DNA of 34,727 nucleotides, taken from assembly GCA_016192835.1 (NCBI GenBank), contig JACPTJ010000185.1, positions 1-34,727 of the forward strand, read 5' to 3'. Origin of the DNA: Betaproteobacteria bacterium (GTDB lineage: Bacteria > Pseudomonadota > Gammaproteobacteria > Burkholderiales > SG8-41). Each line of letters starts with the position of its first letter. The stretch's first letter is position 1. The notes beneath the pieces were generated by a model. It was not told the origin of the DNA, did not search any database, and was given only the letters and a program-made list of their open reading frames with translations. This document shows positions 8,712-16,340 of this stretch, in pieces. Both the position numbers and the translations under genes were made by a program.

Positions 8712-10259
8712 ATGGCGCGGCAAATCGAAACACTCTGGAAAGCACGGCTGCAGCTCGTGCTCGCTCCGGTGCGCTATTACCAGAGCAAAATTTCACCCCG
8801 CCTTCGGATCGCCTGCCGTTTCGAGCCCAGTTGCTCGCAATACATGATCGATGCCGTCGAGCGCTACGGCCTCTCGAGAGGCACGATAGCGGGTGTCGTT
8901 CGTTTGTGCCGCTGCAACCCGCTCGGCGGGCACGGTTACGATCCTGCGAGCGCCTTCACCCGGTTCCGTTCAGCGACGGGCGGACGGCCGGAACGCTCGT
9001 CGTTGGCAGCCGCGCACGGCGACGTTCCGCCGACGAGAGAACGCAGCAGCTCGTCGTCCACGCGCCCGTCGTTTTCGAGCTCGCGTGCGCACACGGCGCG
9101 CGAGGCCGGATGCGGCTGCGGGTGCATCCTGTGTTTCATCCTGAGCATCCTCGCCGCCCTGGGCATCATTCCGCGCTCGTGGTACGAGAAGCTTTGCGGG
9201 CCAAGGCCGTCGAGCTCCAGCAGCAGCTCGTCGAGCTCCAGCAGCGCCTCGAGTAAATCCTCGTCGAGCTCCCCCAGCAGCTCCTCAGCGAGATCGCAGA
9301 GCAGCTCGAGCAGCAGCACCAGCTCATCCTCCTTCAGCTCGCGCGCCAGCTTCTCCTCGAGCTCACGCAGCTCGAGCAGCTCGCGGACGTCCTCGTCCAG
9401 CAGCCGATCGTCGTCGAGCTCGAGGCCCTCATCGAGCAGCAGCTCTTCCGGTCCCGTAAAGGTGGTCCTGCTCGTCACGGGCTCCGAAACGCAGGACCTG
9501 TACGTGGCGAACACAGCCGCACCCGGAGCGCCTCCGACGCTCGGCCTCGTCCCGCTTGCGCAGAGACCGGCGGGCGTGACCTACCTCGCCTATCGCGATT
9601 ATTTCCCCGCTCCGCCGAGCGCGCCTGCGTTCAACGCGATGCAACCCACCTACAGCAACACGGCCTTCACGGGAGCGGGATGGCGTCTGATCGCTGCGCG
9701 CATTTTCGGAATCGCCGATGTGAACCGCCTGCTTGCGCGAGCGTCTCTCCTCAATCCGGTCGCCGTCGTCATCCATTATGTCGGTCACGGGGACGCCGAT
9801 CCGGGAGGCGGGAACGAAGTGTGGTCGTGCCGCGGGTATGGCACACAGACCATCACCTGGACGGACACGACCGGGACCGCCATCGCTGGAGCGATTCGGT
9901 ACCCGACCGACGGCGTCGTTCAGGAGAACGTGCTCGTAAGCGACGTGAAACGCGCGATGCAGCAGATCTTCCCCACGATCCCGCTGACGCTGGTCACCGA
10001 CGCATGCGATCAGCAGGGCGTCATCAATCTCGGCGGCGGAAGCTTCCGCGTGATCGTGTGCGACTCGGGAGTGACGCGCGACTGTGCGGAGGGTGCTTTC
10101 ACGACCGCGTGGGCGAGCGTCGCGGCGCCGAACTGTTTCTCGCCTGACGATACGCCGACCAACGGACGCACCACTGCGATTCCCGCGGCGAATACCGCGA
10201 TGGCGGCCGTAGCCGCTGCGGGCATCGCTCCCCAGGTCTCCAAGGCGAACCCGCCGTGA
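8712..10259 (+). CDS. yidD-like: YidD domain - Cys-rich TM segment - poly-Ser tract - caspase-like (C14-type) domain fusion
   Basis: Residues 1-80 match YidD (VRYYQSKISPRLRIACRFEPSCSQYMIDAVERYGLSRGTIAGVVRLCRCNPLGGHGYDPAS). Then CGCGCILCFILSILAALGIIPRSWYEKLCGP and a poly-Ser tract. C-terminal region has HYVGHGD, LVTDACDQQG and downstream GAFTTAW, as expected for a caspase-like fold. Confidence 0.8.
   Translation: MARQIETLWKARLQLVLAPVRYYQSKISPRLRIACRFEPSCSQYMIDAVERYGLSRGTIAGVVRLCRCNPLGGHGYDPASAFTRFRSATGGRPERSSLAAAHGDVPPTRERSSSSSTRPSFSSSRAHTAREAGCGCGCILCFILSILAALGIIPRSWYEKLCGPRPSSSSSSSSSSSSASSKSSSSSPSSSSARSQSSSSSSTSSSSFSSRASFSSSSRSSSSSRTSSSSSRSSSSSRPSSSSSSSGPVKVVLLVTGSETQDLYVANTAAPGAPPTLGLVPLAQRPAGVTYLAYRDYFPAPPSAPAFNAMQPTYSNTAFTGAGWRLIAARIFGIADVNRLLARASLLNPVAVVIHYVGHGDADPGGGNEVWSCRGYGTQTITWTDTTGTAIAGAIRYPTDGVVQENVLVSDVKRAMQQIFPTIPLTLVTDACDQQGVINLGGGSFRVIVCDSGVTRDCAEGAFTTAWASVAAPNCFSPDDTPTNGRTTAIPAANTAMAAVAAAGIAPQVSKANPP
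9210..9449 (+). repeat. Poly-Ser-encoding low-complexity tract 1
   Basis: Nearly uninterrupted Ser with scattered Arg/Lys/Pro/Ala/Thr, encoded by mixed AGC/TCG/TCC codons. Confidence 0.9.
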
Positions 10260-12397
10260 ACCCGATGCAGGAACAACTGCCCCGCCGCCGCAGCAGCTCA
10301 TCGTCTTCGCGCACGATAATACAAACGGGACCGCGCGAAGTGGGCCACGGCTGCGGGTGCATCCCGTGTCTGCTGTTGAGCATACTCACGGCGTTGGGGC
10401 TCTTTCCCCGCGCGTGGTATCAGAAGCTCTGCGGCCCGACAGAGTCGAGCTCGAGCAGCAGCTCGCCGTCGAGATCGAGCGGCATCTCGTCTTCGAGCTC
10501 CGGCAGCAGCTCTTCGTCGAAATCCAGCAGCTCATCTTCGAAATCCAGCAGCTCTTCGTCGAAGTCGAGCAGCTCGGGCAGCTCGCGCTCCTCGTCGAGC
10601 CGCAGCTCGTCTTCCGACTCCAGCAGCTCGTCGTCGAGCTCCAGCTCGAGCTGGCGCAGCAGCCGCTCGTCGAGCAGCGAATCGTCGGTCTATTGCCTGT
10701 GCCCGATCGTGCGCTCGCGGCGGCCGGGCGAGGCGACCGACGATTCCGCGCCGCGCTTGCCGCTGCTGCCGTCGATCACCGACGGGCTCAGGGTCGGCGA
10801 GCTCGTGCCGCTCGAGATCAAATTCACGCCGCCGCTCGCGGCCGGGTGCGAAATCAGGTTCGACATCATCGGCTCGGGCGGTCTCAATGGCGCGGCCGAC
10901 ATCGCGGCGCCGCCGAATCGGACGCTCGGCCGCGATGGCGGGATGATCGTGGTCAGAGGACTCGCGGAGACCGACCCCGGCTCGCATCAGCCGAACGTCG
11001 GCACGCTGTTCGTCGTCGGCACGCTGATCCGCCACGGCGTCGACAGCGGCGTGCACTGCACGGTCGGCTTCAGCTTCGTGGTCGAAGGCCGCGTGAGCAG
11101 CTCAAGCAGCAGCTCGTCCCGATCGAGCAGCAGCGCGTCGTCGACGTCGAGTGCACCGTCGTCGAGCTCACGCAGCTCGAGCAGCCGCTCGTCGAGCTCG
11201 CGCAGCAGTGCCTCGAGCTCGGGCGGTCCATCGTCGAGCTCTCGGAGCTCGAGTAGCTCCTCGTCGAGCTCCCGCAGATCGTCGAGCAGCAGCTCGCCAA
11301 GCTCGAGCAGCAGCTCAAGCAGCCCGAGCAGCAGCTCCTCGTCCAGCAGCTCGAGCAGCTCCAGCAGCAGCTCGTCGTCGAGCAGCTCGCGAAGCTCATC
11401 GAGCAGCGCTGGCGGCTGCGCCGCCACGCTGACGATCCAGAACGGGGTGCCGCCGGTGAACATCGCACTGGCCGTGGAATTCCAGTACCGCGGCAACGCG
11501 GTCGCGCGCCGCGGCACCACATTGCTCGGCGATCTTACGATCGCCCAATATCGTCTCGGACCCTTAGGCACCGGCGTGATCGGCGGAGCGATTCAGTTCA
11601 CGGGCACCGCGACCTCGTCGGCTCCGGGAGACGAGTTCATCTTCAGACGCGACTGCCTGGCCGCAGTCATCACGCTGGTCAATCCCGGGCCTCCGAATGC
11701 ATTCACCCCGTTCGCGGTGCCGGCGACGCCGTTCGCCGACGAGTCTTTCCTCGAGTCTCCGCAGGCGCCGGCGGCCGGCGCCGTCACGATCGACGCGAGA
11801 ACAGGAGCGCTCGCGGCGGCGGGTGTCCTGCCGACGCAGGATCGAACGCCGAGCGCGACCAGCGCGATCTACGACACCGACGCGCCGGGCATGCCGATCG
11901 GCCGCCCCGCTATGGTCGCAGCGCCCGTGGGAACGCTCTTCGTGCTGAGGATCCAGTTCGTCGAATGGATCGAATGCCGGCCGGGGCCGCCCACCGGACC
12001 ACCGTGGTTTGCACGCAGTCCGGCGTGGACGCGTGTGTGTCCGAACGCGCCGTGGTATATCCGCAAGACCTACGAGAAAACGGCGATGGGCGCTCCGGGC
12101 ACGTGGACTCCGGTGGTGCTTCCGATAACGGATACCATGGTGCTCGGCGCGACGAGCGGTGCCGCGGGCCAGACTTTCCCGCTGCCGGGCACCGGAACCC
12201 CGTTTCCGATCGTCGCAGGCAGTCTGGTCGTGAGCGTCGGCGGCGCTGCTTTGCCCGCGGCCGCCGTCGGTCTGAACCCCGCGACCATGGTCGTCACGAT
12301 CACGCCTGCACAGCCTGCCGGCAGGCAGGTGACCGCGACGTTCCAGCGCCCGACGTTCAACGACATCGGCCCGGGAACGATCATCGTCAACTTCTGA
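10256..12397 (+). CDS. Cys-rich TM + poly-Ser multi-module predicted surface/secreted protein, function unknown
   Basis: 713 aa; N-terminal HGCGCIPCLLLSILTALGLFPRAWYQKLCGP is the same module as in 8712-10259; two poly-Ser tracts separate two predicted beta-rich regions; GTG start overlaps the upstream stop (GTGA). Confidence 0.8.
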   Translation: MNPMQEQLPRRRSSSSSSRTIIQTGPREVGHGCGCIPCLLLSILTALGLFPRAWYQKLCGPTESSSSSSSPSRSSGISSSSSGSSSSSKSSSSSSKSSSSSSKSSSSGSSRSSSSRSSSSDSSSSSSSSSSSWRSSRSSSSESSVYCLCPIVRSRRPGEATDDSAPRLPLLPSITDGLRVGELVPLEIKFTPPLAAGCEIRFDIIGSGGLNGAADIAAPPNRTLGRDGGMIVVRGLAETDPGSHQPNVGTLFVVGTLIRHGVDSGVHCTVGFSFVVEGRVSSSSSSSSRSSSSASSTSSAPSSSSRSSSSRSSSSRSSASSSGGPSSSSRSSSSSSSSSRRSSSSSSPSSSSSSSSPSSSSSSSSSSSSSSSSSSSSSRSSSSSAGGCAATLTIQNGVPPVNIALAVEFQYRGNAVARRGTTLLGDLTIAQYRLGPLGTGVIGGAIQFTGTATSSAPGDEFIFRRDCLAAVITLVNPGPPNAFTPFAVPATPFADESFLESPQAPAAGAVTIDARTGALAAAGVLPTQDRTPSATSAIYDTDAPGMPIGRPAMVAAPVGTLFVLRIQFVEWIECRPGPPTGPPWFARSPAWTRVCPNAPWYIRKTYEKTAMGAPGTWTPVVLPITDTMVLGATSGAAGQTFPLPGTGTPFPIVAGSLVVSVGGAALPAAAVGLNPATMVVTITPAQPAGRQVTATFQRPTFNDIGPGTIIVNF
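10444..10690 (+). repeat. Poly-Ser-encoding low-complexity tract 2
   Basis: ESSSSSSSPSRSSGISSSSSGSSSSSKSSSS... translation. Confidence 0.9.
11094..11409 (+). repeat. Poly-Ser-encoding low-complexity tract 3
   Basis: SSSSSSSSRSSSSASSTSSAPSSSS...RSSSSSAGG translation. Confidence 0.9.
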
Positions 12398-12411
12398 GGA
12401 GCTCGACGCGC

Positions 12412-12957
12412 ATGAAGACCGAAGACATCATCGACCTGATCGTTCGCGGCGAGCCCGGCGCGGACAAACGAGTGCTCGAGCATGCATCCGACGCGGCGGC
12501 CCGCGCTCGCGTGATCCGGGCGCTGATCGCGCTGCTCGATCGCTGGCCGAGCAGCGAGATCCGCCACGACGCTTTCATCGACGCGATCGCGGCGCTCGGC
12601 AAGCTCAACGCCGAAGAGGCCATACCCGCCCTGCTCCGGGTGCTGCTCCTGCAGCCGGGCGCCGCTGCCGCGGAGCCGATCCGGGAGATCGTGTACACGC
12701 CGCCCGCCGTCGAAGCATTGATCGGGATCGGAGAACGTTCGGTTCCGGAGACGCTCGCTTACCTGCGTCAGTCCGACCCGGAGAACGCTGCGATACCGGT
12801 CGCGGTTCAGCGCGTCGTCGCCGGCGTGCTCGGCGAGCGCGCGGGGCGCGAGCTCATCGAGCGCGAGATCCGCATCAGCGCCGATCCGGCCGAGCGCAGC
12901 CGGCTCGAAGAGTGCCTCGAGTACTTCGGCATCGAAGCCGGCGCGGACCGGCAATGA
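12412..12957 (+). CDS. HEAT-repeat-like alpha-helical protein
   Basis: MKTEDIIDLIVRGEPGADKRVLEHASDAAARARVIRALIALLDRWPSSEIRHDAFIDAIAALGKLNAEEAIPALLRVLLLQ...VEALIGIGERSVPETLAYL; helical-repeat character; starts 14 nt after the upstream stop. Confidence 0.65.
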   Translation: MKTEDIIDLIVRGEPGADKRVLEHASDAAARARVIRALIALLDRWPSSEIRHDAFIDAIAALGKLNAEEAIPALLRVLLLQPGAAAAEPIREIVYTPPAVEALIGIGERSVPETLAYLRQSDPENAAIPVAVQRVVAGVLGERAGRELIEREIRISADPAERSRLEECLEYFGIEAGADRQ

Positions 12958-14009
12958 GGCGCCTCATCCTGCGCAACTTCCAGTCGCCCGGCGACGTGGT
13001 GATGCTGACCGCCGCGGTGCGCGATCTGCATCTCAACTACCCCGGGCAATTCCTGACGGACGTGCAGACCTCATGCGCCGAGCTGTGGGAAAACAATCCG
13101 TACCTCACCGATCTCGACGAGTGCGATCCCGGCTGTGAAATCATCGAGTGCGAGTACCCGCTGATCCATCGCAGCAACCAGGCGCCTTTTCACTTCATCC
13201 ACGGTTTCGTCGACTTTTTCAACGAGCGCCTGGGCCTCCACATCAAGCCGACAGCGTTCAAGGGCGACGTACATGTGTCCGACCTCGAGAAGTCGTGGTA
13301 CTCACAGGTGGAAGAGATCGTCGGAACGTCCGAACCGTTCTGGATCGTCGCGGCCGGCGGAAAATACGATTTCACGATCAAGTGGTGGGATTACCAGCGC
13401 TACCAGAAGGTCGTCGACCATTTCCATGGACGCGTCCGATTCGTGCAGGTGGGCGAGCACGACCACCATCACCCGCCGCTCGAACGCGTGATCGACCTGC
13501 GCGGCAGAACGGATTTACGCCAGCTTGTGCGGCTGGTGTATCACGCGCAGGGCGTTCTTACGCCCGTGAGCCTGCTCATGCATCTCGCGGCAGCAGTGGA
13601 AGTGAAAGGCGGCTGGCCCCAGAATCGCCCGTGCGTCGTCGTAGCCGGAGGGCGCGAGCCGCCGCATTGGGAAGCGTACCCTCACCATCAGTTCATCCAC
13701 ACCGTCGGCGCGCTGCCCTGTTGCGACAACGGCGGATGCTGGAAATCGCGCACCGTGCCGCTGGGCGATGGCGACGAGAAGGACATGCCTTCGAATTTGT
13801 GCGTCGACGTCGTCGATCATCTGCCACACTGCATGCACATGATCACCGCCGACGAGGTGATCCGCCGCATCGCGCTCTACTTCGAAGGCGGCGCCGCGCA
13901 GTATCTCGAGCGGAAGCTCGCCTTCCTGCGATCAGCGGCGGGCAAGCAGAACCTGGCGGGTGGCGGCCAGCACCTTCCAGCCCTGCTCGACGAGCCGCGG
14001 CACGACTAG
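12954..14009 (+). CDS. Glycosyltransferase family 9 (heptosyltransferase)-like protein
   Basis: MRRLILRNFQSPGDVVMLTAAVRDLHLNYPGQFLTDVQTSCAELWENNPYL..., VVAAGG-type segment and GVLTPVSLLMHLAAAV, as in GT9 nucleotide-sugar-binding regions; ATGA overlap with the upstream gene. Confidence 0.7.
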   Translation: MRRLILRNFQSPGDVVMLTAAVRDLHLNYPGQFLTDVQTSCAELWENNPYLTDLDECDPGCEIIECEYPLIHRSNQAPFHFIHGFVDFFNERLGLHIKPTAFKGDVHVSDLEKSWYSQVEEIVGTSEPFWIVAAGGKYDFTIKWWDYQRYQKVVDHFHGRVRFVQVGEHDHHHPPLERVIDLRGRTDLRQLVRLVYHAQGVLTPVSLLMHLAAAVEVKGGWPQNRPCVVVAGGREPPHWEAYPHHQFIHTVGALPCCDNGGCWKSRTVPLGDGDEKDMPSNLCVDVVDHLPHCMHMITADEVIRRIALYFEGGAAQYLERKLAFLRSAAGKQNLAGGGQHLPALLDEPRHD

Positions 14010-15413
14010 CTTTCCCTTACCGGTCCAGCCGCCGTCCCACCCCGTGTCGTCGACGAGCACCAGGCTTTGCGCGTGCAGACTGGGCTTGGCCGCTTCGAGC
14101 TCGGCGAGGGCGTGCTCGGGATGGCCCGGCTCCTCGACATCGAGCGAATCGAGATACAGCAAGTCGATCGGCGCAGAAAATCGGCCGAGCCATGCGATCG
14201 AATCGCTGCAGTGGAAGGCGACGCGGTCAGTGACGCCTTCCGTCACTGCCCGGGCGAGATCGAGATGTGTCTGCGAGTTGTCGACCGAGTGCAGTATCCC
14301 TGCACCCTCGCCTGCGAGATACAGCGCGAAAAGATACGTCGAATAACCAGCGCTCCAGTCCTCCACGCTTCGTATGCACCCGGTCTCGACGATCGTCGGC
14401 TCGGCCGCGCATCGAGTGAGCTCCGAAAAGGCGCGGCGCCACGACAACGTGCGATCGGCGCTCGAGCTCATTAGCACCTCGAGCTGAAGCTCGCGGCCGC
14501 TTTGGTCCCGCCGGAACAGTGATGGTCCGGCCAGAGCGCATTGAGCGATTCGCGCGATGAATTCCGCGGTCGGTTCTTCGCCGGGATATTCGATCAGGTT
14601 CCACGCGTGGCGGTTCGCGTGCCAGTGCTTGTGGAATTCGCCGCTCACGAGGTTCACGGTGCGCGGCCGCGGGAGCGAACAATGGTTCGGGTGGTGGTGG
14701 CGCCAGATGCCGATCGCGGGAATATCGGTCAAAGCCGCGAAGTGATAGGGCCCGCTGTCGACGCCGATCAGCAGATCGGCCTCCTCGTACAGCGCGGCGA
14801 GATCTTCCAGCTCGGCGTGGCCCCAGTCGCGATACAAATGCCGGCACGCGGCGTGTGCGTAGCGCGGCACGCGGTCGTCCCAGTCGAGGAGAACCAGCCC
14901 TGCGCCTGACGCGATAAGCCTCTCGTAGAGCGAGATACACGTGGGGGCGGGGATGTTCTTCTGGGTGGCGAAGTTCGTGCCGTGCGTGTGCAGCAGCACG
15001 ATGGGCCGCGGCAGTCCCGCGACGAACCGTCTTGCTGCCGTGCGCGACGCTTCCGGAACGAGGCCGCGCACCGAAAGCCGCACTTCAGCGAGCTCGCGCC
15101 AGAGCGCTTCCTTCGGCGCGACGCGAAGCAGCGGCGACAAATCGAGGTTGTGCGCGATCTTGTTCGCCAGCAGCTCGCTTTCGGAGAGCGAGCCGAATTG
15201 CGACGGATACCCGAATTCGACGTAGCGAGCGCCTTCGAGGGGAATCCATTGCGCCTGCGCCGCGCGCCAGATGAGCTTCTTGTTCTCTTCATAATGGACT
15301 TGCGTTTCGTACCCGCGCCGCTGATAGAGCTGCAGGACGTGCGCGAAATGAACGCAGTCTCCGAGTCCATGATCGAACCACAGCCGCAGCTCGTTGCGCT
15401 CTTTCCCGGCCAT
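13932..15413 (-). CDS. GT9-like glycosyltransferase fused to a C-terminal class I SAM-methyltransferase-like domain
   Basis: N-terminal LRLWFDHGLGDCVHFAHVLQLYQRRGYETQVHYEENKK, LIGVDSGPYHFAALTDIPAIGIW (GT9-type); C-terminal TIVETGCIRSVEDWSAGYSTYLFALYLAGEGAGILHSVDNS...DLLYLDSLD...SLVLVDDTGW (methyltransferase-like). Confidence 0.7.
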   Translation of the reverse strand: MAGKERNELRLWFDHGLGDCVHFAHVLQLYQRRGYETQVHYEENKKLIWRAAQAQWIPLEGARYVEFGYPSQFGSLSESELLANKIAHNLDLSPLLRVAPKEALWRELAEVRLSVRGLVPEASRTAARRFVAGLPRPIVLLHTHGTNFATQKNIPAPTCISLYERLIASGAGLVLLDWDDRVPRYAHAACRHLYRDWGHAELEDLAALYEEADLLIGVDSGPYHFAALTDIPAIGIWRHHHPNHCSLPRPRTVNLVSGEFHKHWHANRHAWNLIEYPGEEPTAEFIARIAQCALAGPSLFRRDQSGRELQLEVLMSSSADRTLSWRRAFSELTRCAAEPTIVETGCIRSVEDWSAGYSTYLFALYLAGEGAGILHSVDNSQTHLDLARAVTEGVTDRVAFHCSDSIAWLGRFSAPIDLLYLDSLDVEEPGHPEHALAELEAAKPSLHAQSLVLVDDTGWDGGWTGKGKLVVPRLVEQGWKVLAATRQVLLARR

Positions 15414-15534
15414 TCGGCGCCTCCGACCACGATAGGCTTCGTCGCCTATTCTCGTCGCTGCGCGAGCCCGGTGTCAAACCGTGCTCGGGCACGCCGCCGC
15501 GGCCGGGGCGCCCGTTCGAGGACCAGCGGCCCAG

Positions 15535-16104
15535 CGGAAGCTGATCCAGCTCGTGGAAGAGCGCTACGTCGAAGGCTGGGACGATCCGCGGCTCCCCACG
15601 CTCGCCGGCGCGCGTCGCCGCGGCTACACGCCCGAAGGTTTTCGCCTGTTCGCCGATCGCATCGGCGTCGCCAAAGCCGATTCGTGGATCGACTATTCGG
15701 TGCTCGACCCGGTGAAGTTCGTGATCGACAACTACCGGGCAGGGCAGGAAGAGGAGTGTTACGCGCCCAACCATCCGCAGAAAGCGGAGCTGGGCAGGCG
15801 CGCGGTGCCTTTTACGCGCGAGCTCTGGATCGAGCGCGAGGATTTCATGGAGAGCCCGTCGAAGGACTATTTCCGGCTCTTTCCCGGCAATACCGTGCGG
15901 CTGCGCTACGGCTACGTCGTGAAGTGCACCGGCTGCGACAAGGACGCGCACGGCAACGTCACGGCGGTGCGCTGCGAGTACCTTCCGGATACGACGTCCG
16001 GCACGCCGGGCGCCGAGCAGGTCAAAGTCAAAGGCAACATCCACTGGCTCTCGGCGCGTCACGCGCATGCGGTCGAGGCGCGGCTCTACGAACCACCCCT
16101 TTAA
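15535..16104 (+). pseudogene. glnS: glnS (glutaminyl-tRNA synthetase) fragment with internal deletion
   Basis: RKLIQLVEERYVEGWDDPRLPTLAGARRRGYTPEGFRLFADRIGVAKADSWIDYSVLDPVKFVIDNY...PNHPQKAELGRRAVPFTRELWIEREDF...VKGNIHWLSARHAHAVEARLYEP; catalytic N-terminus and the C-terminal end absent. Confidence 0.85.
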
Positions 16105-16107
16105 AGG

Positions 16108-16275
16108 TCATGTCGGTATCCGACCAGACGCCAGAACGCGCGCGGTAGCGACATGCCTTTGGACAGCTTGTTTGGACACGTAGCCCTTTTTCTTCACCAC
16201 CTTCGGTCCGCGCGGATAACTGCGAAACTGCCGTGGGTCGACCTTTGCGGAGAGTGCGAGCAGGAGTTTCGCCAA
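16108..16275 (-). pseudogene. C-terminal remnant of an IS4-like transposase
   Basis: LLLALSAKVDPRQFRSYPRGPKVVKKKGYVSKQAVQRHVATARVL resembles C-terminal tails of IS4-family transposases; no N-terminal part nearby. Confidence 0.5.
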
Positions 16276-16301
16276 CCCGTTAGCATGGCTCGCAATATTT
16301 A

Positions 16302-16340
16302 CACCCCCATCCCAACCTTCCCCCGTCAAGGGGGAGGGAG
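16302..16340 (-). repeat. C/G-rich dispersed hairpin repeat, inverted copy
   Basis: CACCCCCATCCCAACCTTCCCCCGTCAAGGGGGAGGGAG is nearly the reverse complement of 8276-8316; supplies the last codons (LPPP*) of the CobW gene. Confidence 0.7.

Noticed and set aside
8936-9514. Minus-strand Leu/Glu/Asp-rich ORF (LLLDEGLELDDD...)
   Set aside because: Reverse complement of the AGC/TCG poly-Ser tract automatically gives Leu/Asp/Glu runs; same for 10987-11571.
9429-10301. 290-aa minus-strand ORF opposite the caspase-like domain
   Set aside because: High-GC antisense shadow ORF without family motifs; the plus strand carries recognisable domains and operon coupling.
9210-11409. CRISPR-like array or minisatellite in the Ser tracts
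   Set aside because: No regular repeat/spacer period; the repetition follows serine codons in one reading frame.
13148-14233. 361-aa plus-strand ORF overlapping the GT9 gene
   Set aside because: Arg-rich out-of-frame translation of the GT9 gene.
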